Shown in pieces: positions 9,116-18,296 of a stretch of 64,000 nucleotides of DNA. The first letter of the stretch is position 1; each line of letters opens with the position of its first letter. The stretch is from positions 4,154,001-4,218,000 of the forward strand of contig NZ_CP173170.1 of the NCBI RefSeq assembly GCF_044788715.1, written 5' to 3'. The notes below the pieces were generated by a model. The model was given only the letters and a program-made list of their open reading frames with translations. It was not told the DNA's origin and did no database searches. A program made the translations under genes and the position numbers. The DNA is from Methylotuvimicrobium sp018830325 (lineage in GTDB: Bacteria > Pseudomonadota > Gammaproteobacteria > Methylococcales > Methylomonadaceae).

Positions 9116-11482
9116 GTGATAATTAAATTAGTGATCACCTTTTTTAAATGGCTCAGTGTGCTTTTTCTAATCGGCCTCATATCAGCGGCGATTTACGGCT
9201 ACCTGTTATTGGAGCGCCTCTCCGAAGAGCTGCCCGATGTTAACCAATTAAAGGATGTTCATTATCAAACGCCGCTGCAAATTTATAGCAAAGACAACCT
9301 TTTAATCGCTGAATTCGGCGAAAAAAAGCGCAGCCCCATCACGATCGACCAGGCTCCAAAAGAGCTGATTCATGCATTTTTAGCGGCCGAAGACAAACAT
9401 TTTTACGAACATCAAGGCGTCGATTTTGTAGGCTTATTACGTGCGGCGTTGAAACTCGCCACCACCGGTAAAAAGGAACAAGGGGGCAGCACGATCACAA
9501 TGCAAGTCACACGAAATTTTTTACTGAGTCGTGAAAAAACCTACACTCGTAAACTAAAAGAAATACTTCTATCGCTCAAGATAGAAGAGACTTTCTCAAA
9601 AGACACAATTCTCGAACTGTATCTTAATAAAATCTATCTAGGCCAACGCTCCTACGGCGTTGCCGCCGCCGCCCAAACCTACTACGGTAAATCCTTAAAC
9701 GAACTCACGCTGGCGGAATCCGCAATGATAGCCGGCCTACCGAAAGCGCCTTCGGCCTATAACCCTATCGTCAACCCTGCGCGAGCCATGGAAAGGCGCG
9801 ACTATGTATTATACCGAATGCAACAAATCGGCTATATCGACCAACAAACGTACCAAGCCGCTCTCGTCGAAGCCAATACGGCAAGAGTGATTCATCGCGG
9901 CATCGAACTATCGGCACCTTTTATCGCCGAAATGGCCCGGCAAAAAATTCTTGAACTTTATGGACCGCAAGCATACGGGTCGGGAATGAAGGTCTACACG
10001 ACGATTACTCGCCCCCTGCAAAATGCAGCCACCCGGGCTTTAAGAAACGCCTTGCATAGCTATGACGAACGCCACGGCTACCGTTTTAAATTGCCCAATG
10101 CCCCCGATCAAAAAACCGACATCAACAAACTGCCGATAATCGGCGACAGCTATCCAGCGTTGATCAAACGAATCGATAACGACAAGGCTACCGTCCAATT
10201 ACGCGGAGGAAAAACCGTTGAAGTGCCATGGAACAACATGAAATGGGCGCGCAAGTTTATTTCACGAAACGCACGAGGGGCGGCACCGCAATCAATCCTT
10301 GATCTATTCAAAACCGGTGACGCCATTTTTGTTAGACAACTCAACGATAAAACCTGGGCTTTAGCGCAAATACCGGAAGCCGAGGGCGCCTTTGTCGCCA
10401 TCGACACGATCGACGGAGCGATATTGGCACTGGCCGGCGGTTACGACTTCAATCACAACAAATTCAATCGAGTGACTCAGTCGAACCGGCAACCGGGATC
10501 GGGCTTTAAACCGATTATCTATACAACAGCCTTGGAAAACGGTTATACGACCGCATCGCTAATCAACGATGCACCGATCGTATTGGAAGGTTCAAGACCC
10601 GGTCATGAATGGCGTCCGGAGAATTACAATCGAAGATTTTCCGGCCCGACCAGCCTAAGAGTCGCTCTTCGAAAATCCAAAAACCTGATTTCGGTACGCT
10701 TGCTGCTTAATTTAGGTATCAAGCCTGTCGTTAAGACCGCCATGCGTTTCGGATTTCAAAAGGATCAATTGCCCAATAGCTATACGCTTGCGCTGGGCAG
10801 CGGCCAAGCCACTCCACTGCAAATGGCGCGAGCTTATGCAGTCTTCGCGAACGGCGGTTTTTTGATCGAGCCTTATTTGATCGACCGGATTGAATCCGGC
10901 GACGGCAAATTACTGTACCAGGCCAACCCTCAAGTCGCCTGTCTGGACTGCACCAGCGAATCGCCGGCATTCATCAATCAAGCACCGCGCATCATCACGC
11001 CACAAATTAGTTTTTTAATGAATTCCCTGCTACGCGATGTCGTGCAAAGAGGCACCGCCGTCAAAGCGAAGCGACTCGGACGCGCCGATCTTGCCGGAAA
11101 AACCGGCACGACCAATGATCACCGCGACGCATGGTTCAACGGCTATAGCGCTACCGTATCCGCTACGGCATGGGTGGGATTCGACAATTTCAACAGCCTG
11201 GGCTACAAAGAAACCGGAGGTGCCGCCGCCTTGCCGATGTGGATGGAATTCATGCAAACCGCTTTACGCGACAAGCCGGAAATTCCTTTGACGCCGCCGG
11301 AAGGTATTGTAAAAATGTATGTCGACACCGAAAGCGGCATGATGATGTCGGCAGAAATACCAGGCGGTATTTGGGAGTTTTTTGACACCACGCAGCAAGC
11401 ACACATGCATACGAATTTCGAATTCACGGACCCCGGCGAAGCCCATTTCAGCGAAAGACATCCTATAGAAACGCTCTTCTAA
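9116..11482 (+). CDS. mrcA: Bifunctional penicillin-binding protein 1A
   Basis: PBP1a polymerises lipid II and crosslinks peptidoglycan at the inner membrane. The product is 788 residues. It has an N-terminal anchor (about residues 5-27), a GT51 domain with EDKHFYEHQGVDFVG and GGSTITMQVTRN, an OB-like insert, and a transpeptidase domain with SXXK (SGFK in RQPGSGFKP), SXN (RKSKN) and KTG (LAGKTGTTND). The annotated start is GTG at 9116; GTG at 9131 is also possible and neither has a strong ribosome-binding site. It is divergent from pilM, as in many gammaproteobacteria. Confidence 0.97.
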   Translation: MIIKLVITFFKWLSVLFLIGLISAAIYGYLLLERLSEELPDVNQLKDVHYQTPLQIYSKDNLLIAEFGEKKRSPITIDQAPKELIHAFLAAEDKHFYEHQGVDFVGLLRAALKLATTGKKEQGGSTITMQVTRNFLLSREKTYTRKLKEILLSLKIEETFSKDTILELYLNKIYLGQRSYGVAAAAQTYYGKSLNELTLAESAMIAGLPKAPSAYNPIVNPARAMERRDYVLYRMQQIGYIDQQTYQAALVEANTARVIHRGIELSAPFIAEMARQKILELYGPQAYGSGMKVYTTITRPLQNAATRALRNALHSYDERHGYRFKLPNAPDQKTDINKLPIIGDSYPALIKRIDNDKATVQLRGGKTVEVPWNNMKWARKFISRNARGAAPQSILDLFKTGDAIFVRQLNDKTWALAQIPEAEGAFVAIDTIDGAILALAGGYDFNHNKFNRVTQSNRQPGSGFKPIIYTTALENGYTTASLINDAPIVLEGSRPGHEWRPENYNRRFSGPTSLRVALRKSKNLISVRLLLNLGIKPVVKTAMRFGFQKDQLPNSYTLALGSGQATPLQMARAYAVFANGGFLIEPYLIDRIESGDGKLLYQANPQVACLDCTSESPAFINQAPRIITPQISFLMNSLLRDVVQRGTAVKAKRLGRADLAGKTGTTNDHRDAWFNGYSATVSATAWVGFDNFNSLGYKETGGAAALPMWMEFMQTALRDKPEIPLTPPEGIVKMYVDTESGMMMSAEIPGGIWEFFDTTQQAHMHTNFEFTDPGEAHFSERHPIETLF

Positions 11483-11635
11483 TCTAGAAGAACATACAAA
11501 TAATCATGTGCATACCCTGCACCCTTTTTTACCCTCAAATTTGGCGAAGACTTTTCTTGCTACAACCAATCAGTTCACTGATATTCAAACGGTTCGTTGC
11601 ACGGTTTCCTTGTGTCGTTTTATTTATTTTAGTCA

Positions 11636-11818
11636 TTAACTCATGATACAGGACTGTGCGGCGAACGCTTGATTTTGTCCCGGCTTAAGCAGCAATTCCC
11701 AATTTGAAAATAAACAAGGGTGTGGAGTGTGCTTGGCGAGGATGTCGGCAACCGCTTCGGGTAGGGGATATATCGGAATTAAATCAGCAAGCTGCTGAAT
11801 CGTTGTTAGAGCCCGTTC
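11636..11818 (-). pseudogene. Short remnant of an unrecognised protein gene
   Basis: A frame of about 60 codons ends at 11636. It contains a protein-like stretch (QQLADLIPIYPLPEAV and later SNWELLLKPG) but starts directly after a stop with no start codon. I do not recognise the family. It lies beside other decayed genes, so a remnant is the likeliest reading. Confidence 0.35.
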
Positions 11819-11879
11819 TCAGGCTTGGCTTTTTTCCGCGCCAAACCTTAATTCACCTAATGTAATACCCGACATAGCC

Positions 11880-12237
11880 AGGTCATTTTTCAAAGAGGGG
11901 GACTGAATACTTACGGTCGGTTTGCGCCAATTCGGCTAAATCCAGACAATATGCGCCAAGCGATAAATCGAAAAGCGCCGGGCTTCGGTTTCTTCCAGTA
12001 GAACAAAATCACTTCGCGCCGGCCATCGAGCCATTCGACGAGCTGTGGCGTGTCCAGTTCATGAAAGCGGTCGCCAAGCCGTTCTTTCAATTGCTCCTGG
12101 CGAAACGAAATAATAAGCGCTTGCGCCAAATCGTTGGGCGTTTCCTCGGCGGCAAAAAACTGCAAGGTTTGCACGGGGTAGTCGAGAATCAAGTTTCTAA
12201 AGTTTTGATCGTGCATAAGTCCAATAGCTTGAGTCAA
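11880..12237 (-). pseudogene. Decayed Rpn-associated hypothetical gene
   Basis: The first part (MHDQNFRNLILDYPVQTL, then RQEQLKERLGDRF and LVEWLDGRREVILF) resembles a family that accompanies Rpn/DUF4351 nucleases. After ILF the frame shifts. The expected continuation LLEETEARRFSIYRLAH is present in another frame, and one further base is missing before CLDLAEL. Two frameshifts make it a pseudogene. A second small piece of the same gene is at 16014-16062. Confidence 0.6.
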
Positions 12238-12380
12238 CGCTTCATTTATCGTTAACCATAGATATTAAGCGAAATGATTTCAACCGCAATCATAGCCGCT
12301 ATTCAACACCCTTGCATCCGCATTCTATTCTTGATTACACTGGAGCGATCTAAAACGATCTTAAAGTATAATTCCGCTCT

Positions 12381-12977
12381 ATGTTAGCAAAACAAAACGA
12401 CATTACGATAAGTGTTGAAGAGTACTTGGCTGGCGAATTGATCGCCGAGACCAAACATGAACTTATCGACGGTCATGTCTATGCCATGGTGGGTACGAGT
12501 GACAATCACGACCGTATTGCCGGAAATATTTATACAGAATTCAGAAACCATCTAAAAAACAAACCCTGTGAACCATTCGGTTCGGACATGAAGGTCAAAG
12601 TTTCCGATAATTATTGTTATCCCGACGTCATAGTCGATTGCAGTTTTGACGAAAACCAACCCTACTTCACTGAAACTCCGACCATCATCGTCGAAGTGCT
12701 GTCAAAAATCACCCGGCGCAGAGATCGGACAATCAAACTGACCAACTATCTCGCGCTTCCCAGCCTGCAAGAATATGTCATGATCGAGCAAGACTATGTC
12801 GACATTGAAGTTCTTAGACGCAACGAACACTGGTTTGCCCGACATTACTTTCTAGGAGATGAAGTAACTTTAGAATCGATTGGCTTAACCTTGAGCGTAG
12901 AAGCGTTTTATGATCGGGTTCATAATGAAGATATGCTGGAGTTCTTGATAGCGAAACAAGCCGAACGACGTGACTGA
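12381..12977 (+). CDS. Uma2 family endonuclease-like protein (DUF820)
   Basis: The 198-residue product has the Uma2/DUF820 restriction-endonuclease-like fold. Visible parts are SVEEYLAGELIAETKHELIDG at the N-terminus, YCYPDVIVDC (the PD motif), PTIIVEVLS (the ExV-type motif) and LQEYVMIEQD. These proteins are common in multicopy in repeat-rich genomes and their biological role is unknown. A TATAAT-like region and the ATG at 12381 follow a 140-base spacer. Another member is at 40355-40909. Confidence 0.9.
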   Translation: MLAKQNDITISVEEYLAGELIAETKHELIDGHVYAMVGTSDNHDRIAGNIYTEFRNHLKNKPCEPFGSDMKVKVSDNYCYPDVIVDCSFDENQPYFTETPTIIVEVLSKITRRRDRTIKLTNYLALPSLQEYVMIEQDYVDIEVLRRNEHWFARHYFLGDEVTLESIGLTLSVEAFYDRVHNEDMLEFLIAKQAERRD

Positions 12978-12989
12978 CTATTTTTCTGC

Positions 12990-13140
12990 TGTAGTCGCGA
13001 CGAAGGCGTCGCTCCCACATAGGGCGGAGGATGCTCTGTGGGAGCGATCCCCTGATCATCCCTCACCTAGCGTTAGGTAAGGGAAGGCCGAGAGTGTTAA
13101 GTGACAATAAAGGGTATCGAGGCCTCATTGGCTAAAATTG
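12990..13140. repeat. R3 palindrome and R12 repeat in the spacer before a glycosyltransferase
   Basis: R3 (about 12993-13052) reads GTCGCGACGAAGGCGTCGCTCCCAC... and ends in TGTGGGAGCGATCCCC; relatives lie at 32455-32490, 38880-38950 and 44520-44550. R12 (13086-13135) is a GGCCGAGAG.GT.AA..GACAATAA unit repeated at 38961-39005, both followed by CATTGGCTAA. The rest of the 12978-13404 spacer shows nothing recognisable. Confidence 0.65.
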
Positions 13141-13404
13141 CAAAAGAATAATTTATGACCTATGTATAACAATGAATGCTCCAGCGCGTGAATGCATACC
13201 GCCTCTCTGTTGAAGCTAAGGCATGGGCGTCCTCGGGAGGACCATGGGGACCCGAAAAAGACTTCTGTATAACGGCATGTCTTTTAAAAGCTATGTTTGC
13301 GTTGGTAGCAAAGAATGCCGGGGTAGACGAAGTCGTAACCCAACCTACCCGGTTACAAAGCAGCAGATGCATTAGAAGATGAACTAAATGAAGGGAAAAG
13401 AAAA

Positions 13405-14433
13405 ATGCCTAAAAGCTGCAAACAACCCGCTGTCTGGTTTCTTGCCATTCAGGCTGATACGGGGACTGATCGCTTTACCGAACGATTGGCACAGGCCCTC
13501 GAAAACCAAGGCATTAGAACAGAGATCACATGGCTTCCTCATCGGGCAGAATATGCCCCTTGGACGGTTCCAGTGCCTAAACCACCGGGCTGGGCTACCA
13601 TCGTGCATATCAATTCCTGGCTGCATGACAGATTCATACCTAAGCATTTACCCTTAGTCGCCACATTACATAGCTGTGTGCACGATCCGGCATTCGAACC
13701 GTATAAAAGTTTTCTGCAAAAACAGTATCATCGCTTTTGGATCAAAAGACTGGAAGCCAATGCGATCAAAAAAGCCGTTGCCGTCACCGCAGTTAGCCAC
13801 TATACCGCACAACAAGCCGCTAAAGTATTCGACCGGCAAGACATTATTCCGCTATACAACTGGATCGACCTAAATAACTTTCAACCCGACCATAGAGAAA
13901 CACCCAACACACCGTTTCGGCTATTGTTTGTCGGAAATCTCAGCCGCCGTAAAGGAGCCGATTTATTGCCGGCCATCATGCAGCGGCTGGGCCCGGATTT
14001 TGAGCTACATTACACAGGAACAGCACAAGAACTCGGCGCACAAGGTCAATCGTCGAACAATCTAATCCCCTTGGGGCGTCTGACGTCACAAGCGGAATTA
14101 ATTTCAACCTATCAACAGTGCGATGCCTTGCTGTTTCCGACACGACTGGAGGGACTCAGTCTAAGCGCGTTAGAAGCGCAAGCCTGCGGTTTGCCAATCA
14201 ACAGCAGTAACGCAACCTCGATGCCTGAAATCGTAAAAGACCGGCTAACCGGTAGACTCTGCCCGATAGATGATATCGAAGCATTTGCCGAAGCGGCCGG
14301 AGAGATGCGGAACAATCCAAAACTTTGGCGAAATATGAAAGAAGCTTCTCGCAATAACGCGGAGCTTTTCAGTGAAAATGCGGCGGTAAACCGCTATATT
14401 GAAATCTATAAAACACTATCGTTACCCACATAG
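13405..14433 (+). CDS. GT4 family glycosyltransferase
   Basis: The 342-residue product is a GT-B fold retaining glycosyltransferase. The acceptor-binding N-terminal half has HINSWLHD and TLHSCVHDP. The C-terminal Glycos_transf_1 half has LLFVGNLSRRKGADLL, LLFPTRLEGLSLSALEAQA and the EX7E-type nucleotide-sugar site. AGGGA lies upstream of the ATG. It is on the plus strand, isolated from the main polysaccharide block by nuclease remnants, so its glycan target is unknown. Confidence 0.92.
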   Translation: MPKSCKQPAVWFLAIQADTGTDRFTERLAQALENQGIRTEITWLPHRAEYAPWTVPVPKPPGWATIVHINSWLHDRFIPKHLPLVATLHSCVHDPAFEPYKSFLQKQYHRFWIKRLEANAIKKAVAVTAVSHYTAQQAAKVFDRQDIIPLYNWIDLNNFQPDHRETPNTPFRLLFVGNLSRRKGADLLPAIMQRLGPDFELHYTGTAQELGAQGQSSNNLIPLGRLTSQAELISTYQQCDALLFPTRLEGLSLSALEAQACGLPINSSNATSMPEIVKDRLTGRLCPIDDIEAFAEAAGEMRNNPKLWRNMKEASRNNAELFSENAAVNRYIEIYKTLSLPT

Positions 14434-14505
14434 CATTCAAAACACCGAATAGTTTCGTGCATGATCGTTATAATCACTTTTATTTCTAATAGCACATAGT
14501 AAAAA

Positions 14506-14640
14506 ATTTCGCTCGCTCCCAAGCTCTTTGCTTGAGAACGCAGTTCGAAAAGCTCCAGCTTCTCGAAACCGAAAAGCAAGATCTGACGTGAAAGGTCTCC
14601 CAACGGAGTTTGGGAAACTCTGAACATAGGCGCCAAACTA
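14506..14640. repeat. R5 repeat (CTCCAGCTTC / GTTTGGGAAAC)
   Basis: It contains GCTCCAGCTTCTCGAAACCG and GGAGTTTGGGAAAC units. Related blocks occur at 35485-35585, 37670-37760, 50780-50880 and 51060-51150. It fills much of the spacer between the glycosyltransferase and the Rpn gene. Confidence 0.6.
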
Positions 14641-14754
14641 AGAAAATACCACCTTATTCCGCCAGAAATTAGCGGTAACCTTCGAGTAGGTCGGATTGTG
14701 CAACATTAACCGCATCGCTCGCGATCAATACAGCTCGTTTCCCACCTAATCCTA

Positions 14755-14830
14755 CAAGCTACGGTTTGAATAACTGCTCCAACGTATCGACAAACAAGAT
14801 ACGCTCCACCCATTGATCCAACTGAGCCTT
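14755..14830 (-). pseudogene. C-terminal remnant of an Rpn/DUF4351 protein
   Basis: Read on the minus strand this encodes AQLDQWVERILFVDTLEQLF followed by a stop. It corresponds to the last residues of the intact neighbour (RQLEKWAGRIFAADTLDALL). Only the tail is left. Confidence 0.65.
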
Positions 14831-14847
14831 ATCGGCCTGATTGCTTT

Positions 14848-14885
14848 TCCTCGTTCCCACCGCTCCAGCGTGGGAACGAGGAAAA
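14848..14885. repeat. R2 palindrome
   Basis: CCTCGTTCCCAC and GTGGGAACGAGG arms surround a CGCTCCAGC centre, forming a near-perfect palindrome just downstream of the Rpn gene. Confidence 0.7.
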
Positions 14886-14924
14886 GCCGACTATCTTGAC
14901 ACCCGTTAAAAAACAAAATCGGCA

Positions 14925-15923
14925 TTATTGCAGCAATGCATCCAAAGTATCGGCGGCAAAAATGCGCCCGGCCCACTTTTCGAGTTGTCGAGTGTCGGCT
15001 TGTTGTATGCGCTGTTCGGCCCACGCAGGCAAATCACCGTATTTCAAACGAATTTGCATGCTCAACAAGTGAGCGGCTTCTTTTCGAACGCCGCGTTTCT
15101 CGCCGCGTTTCTCGCCTATTTTTTCACCTTCCTTCATGCCTTCATTTTTCCATTGCAGGGTCCAATCGGTCATTTGTTCAGCTAACATGGCGTCTACCTC
15201 ATTCAGTTCTTGATACTCAGGGATGCTGTCTTGTTTTAATTTTACGCGCAATAGGCGACTTAACCAAATGGCAAAGCTTCGACGAATGTCTTGATATTGC
15301 GGCGTTTTCAGTTGTTGGTGCAAGCGCTGAATACAGGCCCGCATGTCATCCGGCGTGCGGCAATGTTCCATGGCAATCAGATGCCCGACCAGATTGTTAG
15401 GATGCTTTTGGCTGAAGTCTTTCGGGGTGTCTTTCTCTTGCAATAAAAAATAACTCAGGCGCGGCGTGTAAGCACTTAACGCGGGTTGCACCGAATCAAT
15501 CAAGCCGTCTATGGCTACCGGGCCTGTCCAGTCCGGTGAACCATTATAAATGACGATGGGCATCACCGGCGGCAGTTTGTCGCCTTTTTTCAGGGACTGG
15601 GAGCGGATGATGTCTTGATAGAGCAGGCCCATATAGGTCATCACGCGATTGGCCATAAAATAGTCGTCGCTGGATTGAAACTCCAGCAGCAAATAGAGAT
15701 ATAGCCAGGTGTCTTTAAATTTCAGCCGCCAGATGCTGTCATCGTGACGCTGGCGTAAGTCATCGGTAACAAAACTGGCTTTATACAGTTCCAGAGTTTT
15801 AAAGTCGATAGCGTCCAGCCAGTCGGGATGAACGAAGCCGGTGATTAAGTCTTCGACCAGGCGCGGGTGACTGAATAGCAATTTATAGCCGGTGTCGTGC
15901 TTCATTGATTTTTTAGTGTTCAT
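14925..15923 (-). CDS. Rpn family recombination-promoting nuclease / putative transposase
   Basis: This resembles PD-(D/E)XK Rpn proteins (Transposase_31, PF04754) that cleave DNA and stimulate RecA-independent recombination. With the ATG at 15923 it is 332 residues. The N-terminus MKHDTGYKLLFSHPRLVEDL is characteristic, and the nuclease core has YLYLLLEFQSSDDY and MPIVIYNGSPDW. The C-terminus has a Lys/Glu/Gly-rich hinge (EGEKIGEKRGEKRG) and a DUF4351-like tail. A longer frame reaches 15977 but adds residues unlike the family. Decayed relatives flank it on both sides. Confidence 0.9.
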   Translation of the reverse strand: MNTKKSMKHDTGYKLLFSHPRLVEDLITGFVHPDWLDAIDFKTLELYKASFVTDDLRQRHDDSIWRLKFKDTWLYLYLLLEFQSSDDYFMANRVMTYMGLLYQDIIRSQSLKKGDKLPPVMPIVIYNGSPDWTGPVAIDGLIDSVQPALSAYTPRLSYFLLQEKDTPKDFSQKHPNNLVGHLIAMEHCRTPDDMRACIQRLHQQLKTPQYQDIRRSFAIWLSRLLRVKLKQDSIPEYQELNEVDAMLAEQMTDWTLQWKNEGMKEGEKIGEKRGEKRGVRKEAAHLLSMQIRLKYGDLPAWAEQRIQQADTRQLEKWAGRIFAADTLDALLQ

Positions 15924-16013
15924 GGTTTTCGCATAGGACTTCACCTGTAACATATATTGCTGATAACCCAAAAACATAAATGAGAACTGAGGAAACTAGC
16001 ACCGCCAATCAGG

Positions 16014-16062
16014 CTTGCACGGGGTAATCGAAAATCAGGTTTTTAAAGTTTTGATCGTGCAT
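16014..16062 (-). pseudogene. N-terminal scrap of an Rpn-associated gene
   Basis: The minus strand encodes MHDQNFKNLIFDYPV, nearly identical to the opening of the pseudogene at 11880-12237. It ends after a few more codons. It lies just upstream of the intact Rpn gene. Confidence 0.6.
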
Positions 16063-16116
16063 GGTTTAGGCCTCGTTTCCACACTCCAGCGCTCGCTGTT
16101 ATTCATAAACTGTAGG

Positions 16117-17389
16117 CTAATTTTTTTTTGAGACGAGCGCATGATACAAACGCCAACCCGCCCTATTATCGACAAAATCATGCGTAAACGCTCTCACTTC
16201 AGCACGTCTTCGCGCAAAACCGTCTTCGCCGGCATGATCAACAATGAGTCTTAATTGTTGCTCAAGCTCCTCATAGCAAAAACATTTAGCGCCCGGAGTC
16301 ATTTCGTCATAATCGAAATACATCTTCCGGTCTTGCGCTAAATCCGGCGCGAAAAATACAATAGGCTTATCCAGCAACAAAAAGTCGAAAAAAATCGACG
16401 AATAATCGGTGATTAAAAAATCGCAAAGGGGCATTAATGGATAAACATCACCCAAAGGCGCGTATTCCAGTAGATTCGGATAACGATCGACAGCATATCG
16501 CCCCTGCATAAAAGGATGCAGCTTCAACACGAAAAGACAATTATGGCGGACAGCAAACGCCGACAAACGCGCCAAATCCATATCACCGGCAAAAGGATTG
16601 GCTAAATCCCGGCGAAAAGTCGGCACATATAAACCGATTCGGAAGCCTTGTGATTTAGCCTTGCGTACCGTAGCCAAAGTAGATAAATCGACATTGACAT
16701 CCAATAAGGCTGCCGTGACTTTGTCCGGCTCCGGCCAACCTAATAACACATCGTTCCGGGGATAACCGCAAGCAATAAACTCCATTGTCTTGAAACACCG
16801 GCTAAAAGCGCGATCGGTAAAACCTTGCGACGTTGAAACAACAACATCGTATATCGGATAGCGACCCAGCAGTTTTTTTTGCATTTGCAACAAAAAACCG
16901 GCCCAAGCCGGCATAATCGCTAAACGCTCACGATAAAGATCCAACTCGATCCGTTTTAACGGTGCTCCATGCCAGACTTGCACCCGTCTTGCACCGCACG
17001 ACAAAGGAAAAACGCCATAATCGAACCAGTCCGACATATCGACTGCCAACTTACCACAGCGCAAAACCAGGAATAAAAACCGCCAAGACGGATACATGAC
17101 GGCTTTCCCGCCGCCCCCGACAATCGCATGTTGAATCGTGCGATTACCGGTCAAAAAAAACGATACGCTCGTTTGATTGAGCAAACTGCGTCGCGGCAAT
17201 AAAAAAATACTTGGAATTATCAGAAAATACAGGCCCTTGGCGACCGATGACAAGAGTCAAGTTCGGGTCGCGTTTGAATAAACACGTCAATGGATAAGCG
17301 AATAGCCATGCCGATATAGCCGTTAACAATTGTCGTAAAGCAAGAAATACTTCCCGAATCACTCGCTTGTTTGGCAATAAACGTATCAC
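16117..17389 (-). pseudogene. CDP-glycerol glycerophosphotransferase (TagF/TagB-like), frameshifted in a T8 run
   Basis: Enzymes of this family move glycerol-phosphate from CDP-glycerol onto a growing surface polymer. The N-terminal 80 codons (start 17389, membrane-proximal helix, then FSDNSKYFFIAATQF) end in NERIVFFDR and a stop. The rest (TGNRTIQHAIVGGGGKA, DMSDWFDYG, QVWHGAPLKRIELD, LITDYSSIFFDF) continues in another frame down to 16117. The switch is in a run of eight T (plus strand 17153-17160). Seven or ten T would join the halves into about 423 residues. QVWHGAPLK and TDYSS are family hallmarks. It starts 11 bases after tagD. It may be a dead gene, a phase-variable gene or a base-call error. 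Confidence 0.82.
17153..17160. repeat. Homopolymer A8/T8 tract inside the tagF-like gene
   Basis: Eight A on the plus strand are eight T in the coding strand. This is the exact point where the two reading frames of the glycerophosphotransferase must be joined, so its length decides whether a full-length protein is made. Confidence 0.85.
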
Positions 17390-17400
17390 GGGAACAACCC

Positions 17401-17796
17401 TCAGGATTTGGGAATTCGAATCTTTTCGATAATCGCCGTCGTCGATACCGAAGGTGTTCTAGGCAAATAAATGACCCGGCAAATGTCGGAAAACTCATCG
17501 AACTTAACGGCCCAATCATCACCCATCACCAAAATATCGGCTTGGTGAATTTCAATATAATGCCGCTAGAGTTCCATCGATTCCTCCAAAAACACTTCAT
17601 CGACACAACGCAAAGCACGAATGATTTGCACGCGTTCATGTTGATCGTAAACCGGATAACGATTTTTTTTGGCAAAATTCATCGCATCAGTCGAAACGCC
17701 AACCGATAAACAATCGCCCAATTCACGGGCGCGCTCCAAAATGCGCAGATGGCCGACATGAAAAACGTCGAAAGTACCAAAGGTAATCACGCGCAT
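17401..17796 (-). pseudogene. tagD: Glycerol-3-phosphate cytidylyltransferase with in-frame amber codon
   Basis: TagD makes CDP-glycerol from CTP and glycerol-3-phosphate. The N-terminal half shows TFGTFDVFHVGHLRILERA with the HxGH nucleotidyltransferase signature, then SVGVSTDAMN. The frame meets TAG at 17566-17568 after EESMEL. It then continues undisturbed as RHYIEIHQADILVMGDDW and VIYLPRTPSVSTTAIIEKIR to a TGA at 17401. Ignoring the TAG, the protein would be 131 residues, the normal TagD length. One nonsense change is the simplest explanation. It is followed by the frameshifted tagF-like gene, which would use its product. Confidence 0.88.
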
Positions 17797-17799
17797 AAA

Positions 17800-18141
17800 C
17801 TAATCGATAATGGGTACCGACTTTACCCGCAGTTCGGCTAGTATATTCGATAACAAGTGCCAATGCTGAATGATCGCATTAAGAATTTCACAGGCTTGTT
17901 GATGATGGGATTCATATTCATGGGCAATAGTGTTGTTGACTTCGCGTAATAAAAACCACTGATCCACATCCATGATATTCAGCTTTTCTAGTTGATTAAG
18001 CAGATCTAAAAAAGGCTTATCAACATTTTCACCCTGAAAAAGAAAAAAGGCCTTGAACCCCCTGGCTCCGATCGTATCCTGCGCTTTGGAAAAGCGGTAA
18101 ATCATTTGATCGGCAAAAGCCAGATGCCCCCTGCTGTTCAA
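17800..18141 (-). CDS. HepT/HI0074-like protein, N-terminally truncated
   Basis: The 113-residue product matches the later part of the 161-residue protein at 39197-39682. Shared landmarks are QDT(I/L)G, (D/A)(V/E)QW..LR and the (I/R)AHEY / MIHEY helix that carries the HEPN-like motif. About 45 N-terminal residues of the family are missing, and the break coincides with an R4 repeat just upstream (18188-18275). No partner nucleotidyltransferase is adjacent. It is probably a non-functional leftover. It ends 4 bases before tagD. Confidence 0.6.
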   Translation of the reverse strand: MNSRGHLAFADQMIYRFSKAQDTIGARGFKAFFLFQGENVDKPFLDLLNQLEKLNIMDVDQWFLLREVNNTIAHEYESHHQQACEILNAIIQHWHLLSNILAELRVKSVPIID

Positions 18142-18187
18142 CTAAGCGGGTCTCGTCTTCGTTAACGCGATATCTTGCAATCCGTAA

Positions 18188-18275
18188 GGCGTCAATAGGC
18201 GATAGCCATATTGCGCCGTATGTTGGTCTTTAACCATTCGGCGCATTACGCTAGCGCGAATACGCCCTACGCGTG
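18188..18275. repeat. R4 repeat (TTCGGCGCATTACGCTAGCG)
   Basis: One of three copies; the others are at 19001-19087 and 32499-32610. The shared core is CATTCGGCGCATTACGCTA followed by ATACGCCCTACGCG, preceded by (A/G)TAGGC.ATAGCC(A/G)TAT. This copy and the one at 19001 bracket the tumA/tumE pair in the same orientation. Confidence 0.8.
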
Positions 18276-18296
18276 TTACGTGCGCTTGATGTGAAG

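Noticed and set aside
17144..17170. Programmed ribosomal frameshift in the tagF-like gene
   Set aside because: The required shift is +1 at the T run, and a -1 slip leads to TGA. No slippery-site or stimulator layout typical of programmed shifting is evident; length variation of the tract is simpler.
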